From Spirochaetales bacterium (GTDB lineage Bacteria > Spirochaetota > Spirochaetia > SZUA-6 > JAFGRV01), in the NCBI GenBank assembly GCA_016928415.1, contig JAFGKU010000043.1, positions 1 through 35,254 of the forward strand: a stretch of 35,254 nucleotides of DNA, given 5' to 3'. Positions 1 to 8,410 of this stretch are shown in pieces; the first letter of the stretch is position 1; each line of letters starts with the position of its first letter. Both the position numbers and the translations under genes were made by a program. Below the pieces are notes generated by a model. The model was not told where the DNA came from, made no database searches, and was given only the letters and a program-made list of their open reading frames with translations.

Positions 1-1044
1 ACACTGCTCGGTTACTACGAGGATGAAATCGATTTCAATGACGCGTTCATGAAATTTCATGTAGACCCGGACAAGGTTCAGGATGAACTGGAAAGCAAAA
101 TGGAAAAAACCCGGCGTCATTACAGTTATCTTGAAAAGTTGACCGCCCATCGTGTCGTCGATTTCAACCTGGACGCTTTTTATGATACCACGAAAAAGGA
201 AAGACTAGTCAACAACGCACTGATACAGGAGATGGTTGAAGAATATGCAAGGTTAGAAGATTCAGATTTACTCATACGGAAGGGAAAAGGGATTTCCGCT
301 CCCGTTATTTTACAAAAAGGCAATACGGGAAGCTATACCGGTTTCTTTGACAGTAAAACGGCGATCGAGCACCCGGAGAAGGATTTTTTTGCGTTCGGTC
401 ATCCGTTTATCGATCATGCCTGCAGCCGGATGCGTGAAACGTCATTCCTCGGTTTGACGGCCGCAGTCAAAATGGACATGGAAAATCCCGCCTGTTCAAG
501 CGAGGGTGTCATTTTCAATTTTATTGTCAGTTTCAAGGGTTCCCGTGTAAGCGAACACCTCATCCCCGTTTACGTGGACCTCCAAACGGCGCTCGAGTTC
601 GATGATTCACGCACCGTCGCCGACGAATTCCTCAAATTCCGCTTCAAGGAATCCAATGTGGCGGAACATGCCCCTATACCGGAACAATTGTGGGAACGGC
701 TTTACACGAAGGCACTCCTGTGGATAGAGCTTGAAATCAAAACACGGCTGGATGAAGTGCAGAAAAATCTGGACCAGCAGATAGGGACAACTCTTCCCTT
801 GATCAACAGGCACTACGACGGCATCTTCGCAGAGCTGGAAGAAATCCTTCAGCTTCAGAAAAGCAAGGAAAAAATCTACTCCATACCTGCCATGAAAGGC
901 CTGATAACGCGTACCGAAAACAAGATCAGGCGGTTTAAAAAACTGAAAGAAACGGAAATGGAAAGAATGGTGAAAATGAAAACAATTCACACGACTTATA
1001 CGCTTCTCAGTCTTGCTTTGATGAAAATTAACGGCTCACTTTAA
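1..1044 (+). CDS. SNF2/HepA (RapA-like) helicase, C-terminal part, 5' truncated
   Basis: The frame is open from the first base, so this is the 3' end of a larger gene; an internal ATG at 49 is not a convincing start. The visible 347 residues contain no helicase motifs. They resemble the region that follows the motor domains in HepA/RapA-like SNF2 proteins, including a segment with FGHPFIDHAC, comparable to the 'HPLV' segment of those proteins, and a beta-rich stretch after it. The last ~110 residues are charged and predicted coiled coil (LDEVQKNLDQQIG onward). The family are ATP-dependent nucleic-acid translocases that remodel RNA polymerase or other DNA-bound proteins; some sit in defence loci. 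Whether this one does cannot be judged because the upstream neighbour is outside the window. The family call is by resemblance only. Confidence 0.6.
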   Translation, partial: TLLGYYEDEIDFNDAFMKFHVDPDKVQDELESKMEKTRRHYSYLEKLTAHRVVDFNLDAFYDTTKKERLVNNALIQEMVEEYARLEDSDLLIRKGKGISAPVILQKGNTGSYTGFFDSKTAIEHPEKDFFAFGHPFIDHACSRMRETSFLGLTAAVKMDMENPACSSEGVIFNFIVSFKGSRVSEHLIPVYVDLQTALEFDDSRTVADEFLKFRFKESNVAEHAPIPEQLWERLYTKALLWIELEIKTRLDEVQKNLDQQIGTTLPLINRHYDGIFAELEEILQLQKSKEKIYSIPAMKGLITRTENKIRRFKKLKETEMERMVKMKTIHTTYTLLSLALMKINGSL

Positions 1045-1073
1045 AATCCGGTTTCACTTTTAAGCCGCTTCCT

Positions 1074-2225
1074 TCAGTCCCGGGCTGTCAATTCCTTTAA
1101 AAAGGGAATCAACTGTTGTGCCATTTTTTCATGCGCCAGGGCATTCGGATGCCAGGCACAGCCATACTCATCACGGGTGGAAAGTTTTTGAAAAATAAAA
1201 AGATGGACTTTCCCGTCGATTTCCCCCATCTCTTCCGCTACGGCGGTGATATTGGCCAGCATGGTATCGGCCAAAGTCGGCCCGGAAAGACAGACAATAT
1301 GGGCCTTCGGATAATGGGAACGGATGGTCATTATGAAATTTTTATAGCCTTCTATAAATTCTTCCGGTAGAGGATTCGGTTTGGTAGAATAATCATTCGT
1401 CCCCAGGTTAATGAGAACGATGTCGGGAATCCATGACTTGAAATCCCATTCTTCTAATATACGCATGCATGTTCTTCCATAATAATACGGCAGGGGATTT
1501 TTGGATGTTGTTGCCTCCTCCCTGAAATTCCTCACCATTCCCTTGCCCGAGATGGCCACTATGCTGTACCCGGCATCGAGGGCCCTGGCAGCAAGAACCC
1601 CATATGTGCGGTAAATATCTTCAAACGGCCGCGCCGAACCGCAATCCACCTCGGTCGTGCCTATGCCGTATCCGCAGCTGATGGAATCGCCGATGATCTC
1701 CATCTTCAACCGCGGCGTTTCCAGTTTGAACAGGCGGCATCCTGCATCGAGGTAAAAGCCCTTGAACACAGCCATGCCATGGAAGGCCTCCGTACGCTTT
1801 ACCAGCGTCACCTCGTGGGTACCCCTGCCAAGGTTTCTGGCAAGGGTGTAGGCAATCATTCCTTTTTCGGTAACGAGCACAAAAGGTTCCTGATCATCAA
1901 TGATGACATCATAGTCATTCCTGCCGTCAACCAGTTGTACGGCGATTGAAGTGCCCGAGAAACCCGCCCTGATGGTAACACCGGGCCAGTCGAAACGGGG
2001 CTCCTTCCTGTTTCGGAAATCAACCCGGCCCGTATACGTGATTCGCGCATCGTCGGCGCTTACAAAAAGCGCCTTTTCCTCCCCTATCCATTGCGTACCG
2101 AATTTCTGTGCCGGCGTAATACCGTCCGTACTGCAATGTGTTAAAACCGGGAAACTAATCAGAAAAAATAAGGATAAAAACATTTTTAATTTTATGAGAT
2201 ACCCCATCCCAAAACCCCTTTTCAT
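1074..2225 (-). CDS. Exported SGNH/GDSL esterase, CE2-like
   Basis: A hydrophobic N-terminal segment ending in LTHC suggests export, possibly as a lipoprotein with a relaxed lipobox. An alternative ATG at 2207 has a better upstream purine run (AAAAGGGG). After a ~100-residue beta-rich domain comes an SGNH hydrolase domain: block I GDSISCGYG with the nucleophile Ser, block III GTNDY, and the block V histidine in CAWHPN. The two-domain order matches carbohydrate esterase family 2 deacetylases, which remove acetyl groups from plant polysaccharides. The usual block V Asp two residues before His is Ala here; some CE2 enzymes work with a Ser-His dyad, so activity is still possible. It is the last gene of the minus-strand run from the M23 peptidase, 91 bp after the GGDEF gene. 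Deacetylation of glycans at the cell surface is an inference. Confidence 0.75.
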   Translation of the reverse strand: MKRGFGMGYLIKLKMFLSLFFLISFPVLTHCSTDGITPAQKFGTQWIGEEKALFVSADDARITYTGRVDFRNRKEPRFDWPGVTIRAGFSGTSIAVQLVDGRNDYDVIIDDQEPFVLVTEKGMIAYTLARNLGRGTHEVTLVKRTEAFHGMAVFKGFYLDAGCRLFKLETPRLKMEIIGDSISCGYGIGTTEVDCGSARPFEDIYRTYGVLAARALDAGYSIVAISGKGMVRNFREEATTSKNPLPYYYGRTCMRILEEWDFKSWIPDIVLINLGTNDYSTKPNPLPEEFIEGYKNFIMTIRSHYPKAHIVCLSGPTLADTMLANITAVAEEMGEIDGKVHLFIFQKLSTRDEYGCAWHPNALAHEKMAQQLIPFLKELTARD

Positions 2226-2316
2226 TTCACTTTTTTATTGCATCAAGGAAGACCTGTCCTCATTTTTATACTTTTTCTACATTAATGGAAAAATGGTGGT
2301 ATGTCAAACAATATTT

Positions 2317-3786
2317 TTAATTCCGGGAATAGGCAATTATTCTGTTTCTGCCCGACTCCTTTGCCTTGTACAGGGCCTGGTCAGCCATGTTAAACAGTAT
2401 TTTTGCCGTAATATCAGCCGAATTCATCGAAGCAAGACCCACGCTGACGGTAACCGAAGAACGGGTTGCCTCCATCTTGACGGGTATTGCCCGTATCAGT
2501 CCTGCAAGTCTTTCGGCAAAATTCAAGGCGGCCGCTTCATCGCATTCACGAAGCAGGATGACGAATTCGTCCCCCCCGTAGCGCCCTGCAACATCATTGC
2601 GCCTGACACATTTCCGGATGTTTCCACCTACAAGTCTCAGAAGCTGGTCACCGGCAAGATGGCCGTTCCTGTCATTGTAATTTTTAAAATGATCGATATC
2701 CAGAATGACAAGACAAAAATTAGATTTATAACGTTTGTAGGCCTCTATGGCTTTTCCCAGTTCACCGTGAAAGTACGATGAATTATACAGCCCCGTCAGC
2801 CCGTCGTGAATTGCCAGGTCCTCAATCTGGCGGTAAAGCCTGGCGTTTTCCAATGCCTGGCTTACATAGCTGATCAATAATCCCAGGTAGTTAATATCGT
2901 TATCCGTCAGGTATTGACAGCTGAAAAGATTATCCACCTGTATAAAGCCGATGATTTTTTCCTTGGCTTTCATGGTATGGAATTGTAAAAGGTTGCCGAC
3001 TTCCGGACTGGCGGCGATAGCTTTCCTTATTTTCACTTCTATAGGATTTACCGCAAAAGGGTCATCCGGAGAAAAGGCATATTTTTCCTCCGCAATCGGC
3101 TTGAGCTTATTCAGGAAATCATACTGCCAGATTCCCTTTATCCATTTCTCATCATCATCAATAACGAAATATTTTACCCTGTCGAATTCAAGTATTTCCA
3201 CCATATTCTTCAAGGCGGAGCTGATGAGTTTGTCCAGTTCCAAAGTAGAATTCAAGTCAATCATCGCCTTGAAAATGGATTCGAGTTTCCGGATGTCCCG
3301 GCTCTTGTATAAAAAGGCGCTCATGTCCAGCACGCCGGCGGCAATGATGTCGGCGCATTGACCCATGAAAAAAACGCCGACATCATCAATGGTCATATCC
3401 GTACCCTCGTTCCCATGAAGCCAGAGAAACCCGGCGTAAATTCCGTTTGAAATAAGGGGGAAAAAGAGCGATCCTATCCCCGGGTCGGATATATATTTAC
3501 TCCTGGTATTGATTAACTTCGCGTAAAATCCATCGGGATCATCCGCTATATTCGTCGTGACAAGGTTTTCGTTAACTCCGTACTTATCCGCACAGGTTCT
3601 CGTGGTGTAGTGTTTCTGGTTGTTGTCGTAAAGGATAACCGCTATTTCCTTCAAGTCAAGATTTTTGAAAAGCAGCCTGAGTGTATTTTTTATACAATCA
3701 TGGAAGTCCTTCTGGTTGGGACGAAAAAAACGGATAATGTCATTGAGCAGTTCATAATGGACATTCCTGTCAATTTTCAAAAACAC
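2317..3786 (-). CDS. Soluble diguanylate cyclase with two GAF-like domains and GGDEF
   Basis: The protein has 489 residues and no signal peptide or membrane segment. Two GAF-like sensory regions lie at about 15-160 and 170-315, followed by a linker helix and a GGDEF domain at about 325-489. The active-site signature RYGGDEF is intact, and RRND five residues before it is a canonical inhibitory I-site (RxxD). Active c-di-GMP synthesis with product feedback is therefore expected. It starts 13 bp after the stop of the solute-binding-like gene and is very likely cotranslated with it. This suggests that the binding protein supplies the signal that the cyclase converts to c-di-GMP; that link is an inference. 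Downstream is the SGNH esterase. Confidence 0.9.
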   Translation of the reverse strand: MFLKIDRNVHYELLNDIIRFFRPNQKDFHDCIKNTLRLLFKNLDLKEIAVILYDNNQKHYTTRTCADKYGVNENLVTTNIADDPDGFYAKLINTRSKYISDPGIGSLFFPLISNGIYAGFLWLHGNEGTDMTIDDVGVFFMGQCADIIAAGVLDMSAFLYKSRDIRKLESIFKAMIDLNSTLELDKLISSALKNMVEILEFDRVKYFVIDDDEKWIKGIWQYDFLNKLKPIAEEKYAFSPDDPFAVNPIEVKIRKAIAASPEVGNLLQFHTMKAKEKIIGFIQVDNLFSCQYLTDNDINYLGLLISYVSQALENARLYRQIEDLAIHDGLTGLYNSSYFHGELGKAIEAYKRYKSNFCLVILDIDHFKNYNDRNGHLAGDQLLRLVGGNIRKCVRRNDVAGRYGGDEFVILLRECDEAAALNFAERLAGLIRAIPVKMEATRSSVTVSVGLASMNSADITAKILFNMADQALYKAKESGRNRIIAYSRN

Positions 3787-3799
3787 GAATTTTCCCTCC

Positions 3800-5011
3800 T
3801 CACAGACTCACAAGAAACTCGAGGTTCTCCCGGAGTTCCGATAGCCTGGACCTTAATTCATTTTCCGTATAGGAGCCGGCAAAAATTTTATTGAGCAGCC
3901 CGACAAACACGTGACTGAGCTGGTTATCAATCAGGGACCATAAGGGGTGATTGGGATAAGACCTTGAATTGTAGATAAGCGCCGTCAATATGTCCGCGTC
4001 CAGGGACATTTTTTCCGCCATCTTCTCAAACGCAAAGATATTGGCCGGATGAGCCCCCGCACTCATCGCATAACGCACCTGGGATTCTGTTGAAACAAGG
4101 TAGTTTAAAAAACGGCAGGCCGCCTCCTTGTTCCGTGAATATTTCGGAACGGCAAGCAGGCTGCCCCCGATAAAGGACTGGTTGTTGGCAGGACCGGCCG
4201 GCCGGTGCATGATATTGATTTTCTGAACAACATCGTTCTTGTATTCTGGAGAAAGCGAATTGAAGAATACGAATAAAGGCCAGGATTGGCCGCTTATAAA
4301 GACAAAATCATTTGTGGAAAAAAACCGGTCATACAAGGATTCCATGATCACGCCGTCATGGGTGATGCTGTAATCCGTCAACAGTTCAAAATACCTTTTT
4401 ATGCCTTCAAACGAGGATGGTTCATCGATGATGATCCGTGAAAAATCCGGCGAAAATACGTCTCCCCCGAAGTTCCAAATCCAGGGAAGAATTTCCTGAA
4501 GAATCATTGATTCTGAAAACCGGAAGCAGCAAAAGGGCATCATCTTTGCCGATTTTATTTGTTTGAACAGGTCCATCATTCCATCCCAGGTGGTATTCTC
4601 TTCAAGTTTGAAACCGGCTTTTTCCAGCATCTTTCTGTTGTAGTAAAATATGCGGCCGTCAAGAAGCCATGGAACGGCAATGAGTTTTTCACTTCGGGGC
4701 ATAAATCCCATTTCGAAAGCCGCAGGGAAAAAATTGTTTTTATCCAGTTCAATCTTTGACCCTTCCAGCGGATCAAAACTGTCAATCATGGAGAGGGCAC
4801 CGATCCACGAATTCCCCAGTTGTACGATGTCGGGACCGGACCCGTGCTTAACCGACTGGACGATTTTCTGGAACCCGTACTGCCAGGAAATTATTTCCAA
4901 TTCAAAATCATAACCGGGATTTTCTTCCTTGAAATGCGATACTTCCTCATTGAATGCCGAAGTGGATAAAGTTGATGAATCCATGATAAGGATATGTAAA
5001 TTCTTTTTCAT
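3800..5011 (-). CDS. Family 1-type extracellular solute-binding fold, but without signal peptide
   Basis: The 403 residues resemble sugar-type ABC substrate-binding proteins (SBP_bac_1/8 class): a start of the form MKKNLHILIMDSSTLS, GSGPDIVQLGNSW near 80, WLLDGRIFYYNRKMLEKAGF near 120, and a typical C-terminal half with NYLVSTESQVRYAM. It lacks any export signal. The protein begins directly in beta-strand 1, and a TAA stop lies in frame immediately upstream of the ATG, so no longer form exists. No permease genes are nearby and the next gene, 13 bp on, is a diguanylate cyclase. A cytoplasmic ligand sensor is therefore more likely than a transport protein. No clear Shine-Dalgarno sequence is seen before the ATG. 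The ligand is unknown; a sugar or oligosaccharide is a guess from the fold. Confidence 0.8.
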   Translation of the reverse strand: MKKNLHILIMDSSTLSTSAFNEEVSHFKEENPGYDFELEIISWQYGFQKIVQSVKHGSGPDIVQLGNSWIGALSMIDSFDPLEGSKIELDKNNFFPAAFEMGFMPRSEKLIAVPWLLDGRIFYYNRKMLEKAGFKLEENTTWDGMMDLFKQIKSAKMMPFCCFRFSESMILQEILPWIWNFGGDVFSPDFSRIIIDEPSSFEGIKRYFELLTDYSITHDGVIMESLYDRFFSTNDFVFISGQSWPLFVFFNSLSPEYKNDVVQKINIMHRPAGPANNQSFIGGSLLAVPKYSRNKEAACRFLNYLVSTESQVRYAMSAGAHPANIFAFEKMAEKMSLDADILTALIYNSRSYPNHPLWSLIDNQLSHVFVGLLNKIFAGSYTENELRSRLSELRENLEFLVSL

Positions 5012-5072
5012 TTATACAAATATCATAGTTCACCGGAGGAGCAAATTCAAGTTATGCCCCGGGAAACAATGA

Positions 5073-6473
5073 TTAATAGAAAGGTTTATTTTCAATAAAA
5101 TACATCGGGTCCACGGCAAGCGTACCGGCAAATACCGAAAAGTGCAGATGGGGCGCCGTAGAAAAACCCGTGGTGCCGACCGCTCCGATTTGTTGTCCCT
5201 GCGCTACCATCACCCCTTCCTCCACGTCTATCCGCGACATATGGTAATACACGGAATAAATCCCGGGCAGGTGTTCCAGGACAACGGTATTTCCCGAGAC
5301 CATATGTTCCCTGGCCAATGCGACCCGGCCTCTTGCCATGGACAGTACGGGTGTGCCTTTCGGCACGGCCAGGTCTATCCCGTCATGAACCGACGTGGTT
5401 TTCCTCCCGGAGGAATAAAGAAAGATGCGCCTGTGCCCGAAATAGGAAGACACAATGGCATTCCTGTCTTCAAGCGGGTAGCCGAAGCAGACAGGAGAAT
5501 AAACAGCACGGGGGTCAAAGGATTTCAGTATCTCCCTGACTCTTTTCCTTTCCTCGTCCTTCCGTTTGTCCGGTTTCGAGATAAGGCTTGTAAGGCTGTC
5601 GGAAAGTTTAATGGTTTCCTTTGGAAATTCTCTGGCTATGACAAGTATCTCTTCATTGAAAGAAAGTGCCAGGCCGTCCAATCCCTCTGCGTTGAAAGAA
5701 ACCTTGTATGTGGTGTTTTTCATAACGCAGGAAAGTCCCTGAAAGCAGAACCACTCAAAAAAGCCGTTATCCTCCCGGAGCTTGAAGCCCGAGGCGGCCG
5801 CCAGCCGGGTGCCCTTCATCGTCATGACCGCGACGGACATGCTTTTGAAATCAAAAGACGAAACAACCTTTATCCGTATAACACTGCCGGGCACGAATCC
5901 GTCTCCGGCCTCCGGATATTGCCCGATAACCTGGGGGCTGAAGCTTTTTTCCCACGGTTCCCCGTCCCGGTAAAGCAGGACGTCAAACGGAACGGCGTTT
6001 ACGAATACCTTGGGAACGGCCAGGGCCTTCTTCAATTCCCGAACGCGCTCCTCTACGGGCTCATTGCCATCGAGCGATGCCACCTTTTCATAGGCTGCCA
6101 TGGCCGCACCATACCGGAAGGTGCGCTCATAAGTCCCTGCCACTTCAAGGCAGCCCTCCGCTATCAGCTTCCGAAAGTTGTCCGCCCTGGGGTCAGCATT
6201 CGTGTCACAATCAGAGATAAGTTCGGCCGCCTCCTCCCATTGCTTTAGATCTACCAGCTTTTCGATTCGATCATACATTTCTTTTGTCGTGGAAACATCC
6301 TGCAATTCCCGGACACTCAAAACAGTACAGGCCGTGAGCAGGATACCGCAAAAAACACATAATATAACCACAGAGAGGTATGGCCCCAACAGGAACCGTA
6401 TTTCTTTGGAAGAAGGATAATGGAACGTGATTTCTGGTACACCAGACTTTTTTGGTTTATTCATGCCGTTCAC
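5073..6473 (-). CDS. Membrane-anchored M23 (LytM-type) peptidase
   Basis: A short cytoplasmic N-terminus is followed by one hydrophobic segment at about 31-52 that ends ILLTAC, compatible with a membrane anchor or an odd lipoprotein signal. Residues ~60-150 are helical and TPR-like. A beta-rich region runs from 150 to ~300. The C-terminal ~130 residues form an M23 metallopeptidase domain. All zinc-site motifs are present: VHDGIDLAVPKG (HxxxD) and PHLHFSV (HxH), plus an upstream His in YYHMSR. This predicts a working peptidoglycan endopeptidase or an activator acting in the periplasm. It heads the minus-strand run leading to the SBP-like, GGDEF and SGNH genes, but the 61-bp gap allows separate transcription. 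The exact cell-wall role is not visible. Confidence 0.85.
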   Translation of the reverse strand: MNGMNKPKKSGVPEITFHYPSSKEIRFLLGPYLSVVILCVFCGILLTACTVLSVRELQDVSTTKEMYDRIEKLVDLKQWEEAAELISDCDTNADPRADNFRKLIAEGCLEVAGTYERTFRYGAAMAAYEKVASLDGNEPVEERVRELKKALAVPKVFVNAVPFDVLLYRDGEPWEKSFSPQVIGQYPEAGDGFVPGSVIRIKVVSSFDFKSMSVAVMTMKGTRLAAASGFKLREDNGFFEWFCFQGLSCVMKNTTYKVSFNAEGLDGLALSFNEEILVIAREFPKETIKLSDSLTSLISKPDKRKDEERKRVREILKSFDPRAVYSPVCFGYPLEDRNAIVSSYFGHRRIFLYSSGRKTTSVHDGIDLAVPKGTPVLSMARGRVALAREHMVSGNTVVLEHLPGIYSVYYHMSRIDVEEGVMVAQGQQIGAVGTTGFSTAPHLHFSVFAGTLAVDPMYFIENKPFY

Positions 6474-6512
6474 TTAAAATACATGAAGGTGAAGGGATAT
6501 GTCAACAATTAC

Positions 6513-7036
6513 GGGAATAAAGAGGAACCACAGATTACACAGATTACACAGATGTTGGGGTTCAGCGCTGGAGTTCCTTTGCCGGTGATAATCAGTGGCA
6601 AAAATTTAAGGAAAAAATATTACTGTAAATTCCAAATACAAATGGGAGGCAGGTTAATATGGCTTTAGAAAATATTACGATTCGAAATATTTTTTCAAAA
6701 GACTCCGCGATCTCTGCGCAATCTCTGTGAACTCTGCGTTTTTTTCCGTCCTACTTGTATTTTCCATAATTTATAATATACAAAAAACCTTGGTTTTTTA
6801 AACGACTTAGTAACTTTTAAGGTTCCCAGTTAAACAGAAAATTTGATTTTAAATCAAAGTCTTAATTCAACGCAGAGGACGCAGAGCAACTGCTGAGTTC
6901 GCGGAGGAGGATAGGTTATGCCAGGAGATATAATATATGAACCCCCTGTTCTAAAATAGCCTTATATTTTTACAACAGAAACAATCCGAATTCAAAGACA
7001 AAAAAATCTGAAAAATCTGTGGTCCCCTCTTCTTCC
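6513..7036. repeat. Gene-free block with nested inverted repeats made of 9-nt microrepeats
   Basis: The stretch between the M23 and thioredoxin reductase genes has no credible ORF. The outer arms are 6514-6554 and 7001-7036. On the plus strand the left arm carries ACCACAGATT followed by ACACAGATT repeats; the right arm read on the minus strand carries GACCACAGATT and a decayed CAGATT repeat. The inner arms are 6703-6740 (CTCCGCGA then CTCTGTGAA and CTCTGCGTT) and 6869-6910, which carries AACGCAGAGG and ACGCAGAGC and ends TCGCGGAG. Both pairs are inverted and imperfect, and both are built from repeats with a 9-bp period. An 8-bp palindrome lies at about 6843-6859. This looks like a decayed non-coding mobile or structured repeat unit. 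Similar CACAGATTACACAGATT and CGCAGAGGACGCAGAG sequences are, from memory, common between genes in environmental genomes. Confidence 0.7.
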
Positions 7037-7080
7037 TGTCTACAGAGCCTTATATGTGTTCGTCGTTCACCATCCTCCGC

Positions 7081-8361
7081 TCAATGACCGTGCCTGATGT
7101 ACTTTTCCACCTCGAGTGCTGCTATCGTCCCATCTGCTACTGCTGTAGTGATCTGGCGGTATTTCTTACTGCGGACGTCGCCGGCCGCGTAAACGCCGGG
7201 AATGTTCGTGGCCATCAATTCGTCGGTGATAATGTAACCGTATTTATCCTTTTCAAACGCATCGGGGAAAGCGTCCGTGTTGGGAGCGAACCCGGTAAAA
7301 ATGAAAACGCCATCTGTCTTGACAAACGAACGTTTGCCGGTTTTGAGGTCTTCCACCTCGACCTGTTCAAACTGCCCGTTGCCGAAGAATCCCCGAGGCT
7401 CATGGGAGAGCATGAATTTCATCCTGGGATTCGCAGTCACCTCCGCCACGGCTCTCTTGTTGGCCTGGAATTCATCGAACTGGTGGATGATGGTGATTTT
7501 TTTTGCATACTGCGAAAGAAAAAGGCTTTCCTCCAGAGCGGAATTTCCCCCGCCTATCACGGCGATATCCTTGCCCTCATAAAACGCCCCGTCGCAGGTG
7601 GCGCAATACGAGATTCCCTTGCCCTGATATTCCAGTTCACCCGGCAGGTTCAGCAGCCTCGGTTTTGAACCGGTGGCTATTATAATGGCCTTTGCCTTTA
7701 TAGTTTTATCAAAGTCGGCGTTAATGACTTTTTTTTCAAGGTCCACCGATTCTATTTCACACGCCATGTGAACCGCCGCTTCATTGGACTTGGCCTGCTC
7801 CGTCATGAGATGCCCCAGCATGAATCCGTTTATGTCCTTGCCCGTTCCCGGGTAGTTCGCCACCATGTGCGTCGTGTTAACATAGCCGCCAGGCGTGCCC
7901 TTTTCCAGAACGATTGTTTTAAGCTTGGCCCTGGAACTGTAAACAGCCGCCGTCAAACCGGCCGGTCCGCCGCCGATGATGCACACATCACATTCTATGT
8001 GTTCACGCGCCGTATTCTTAAAGGGTGCTTCCAGCCCGTAAACGGACTTGATCTCCTCCTGGATGCTTGATTTCAAAATGGCGCCGCTCAGTCTCTTCCC
8101 AGCTTCCTTGCCGTTCTTGTAGAAAACGAGGGTCGGGCTGCTCTTGACACCAAGCTCCTCTGCCAGTTTCCTGTTCCCCTGCCTGAATATCTTGAGAAAG
8201 AGAACTTCTTTGCCGAACAAATCGGCAAAGTAATGATACTTGGGAGCAAGCGCCTCGCAGGGGGGGCATTCGGTCGAATAAAAATCAACAACGACATTTG
8301 GTGAACTGTTTATTGCCTGCCGGTATTCTTTTTCGGTAATTTCTTTTATTTCATGATTCAT
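7081..8361 (-). CDS. Thioredoxin-thioredoxin reductase fusion
   Basis: The start was set at the ATG at 8361, preceded by AAGGAG seven bases away. A longer frame to 8424 would add an unlikely leader and overlap the preceding gene. Residues 1-105 are a thioredoxin fold with an active site CPPC at 32-35 and cis-Pro in SSPTL. From ~120 onward is a low-molecular-weight thioredoxin reductase: FAD motif GGGPAG, redox motif CATC, NADPH motif GGGNSA, and C-terminal AGDV motif. Fused N-terminal thioredoxin makes it a self-contained NADPH-dependent dithiol reductase. It is the last gene of the operon beginning with the ArsM-like methyltransferase, 49 bp after the radical SAM gene. A role in keeping the Cys peptide, the maturase or the methyltransferase cysteines reduced is inferred. 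Confidence 0.92.
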   Translation of the reverse strand: MNHEIKEITEKEYRQAINSSPNVVVDFYSTECPPCEALAPKYHYFADLFGKEVLFLKIFRQGNRKLAEELGVKSSPTLVFYKNGKEAGKRLSGAILKSSIQEEIKSVYGLEAPFKNTAREHIECDVCIIGGGPAGLTAAVYSSRAKLKTIVLEKGTPGGYVNTTHMVANYPGTGKDINGFMLGHLMTEQAKSNEAAVHMACEIESVDLEKKVINADFDKTIKAKAIIIATGSKPRLLNLPGELEYQGKGISYCATCDGAFYEGKDIAVIGGGNSALEESLFLSQYAKKITIIHQFDEFQANKRAVAEVTANPRMKFMLSHEPRGFFGNGQFEQVEVEDLKTGKRSFVKTDGVFIFTGFAPNTDAFPDAFEKDKYGYIITDELMATNIPGVYAAGDVRSKKYRQITTAVADGTIAALEVEKYIRHGH

Positions 8362-8410
8362 TGCATACTCCTTATTTGGCACAGCACCCGGCAACGCATT
8401 TCTCCTGCGC

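Noticed and set aside
5142-6248. 368-codon open frame on the plus strand opposite the M23 peptidase gene
   Set aside because: No recognisable domain, no RBS, and it lies wholly antisense to a gene with complete M23 motifs; many Arg/His/Pro/Cys residues typical of a shadow frame.
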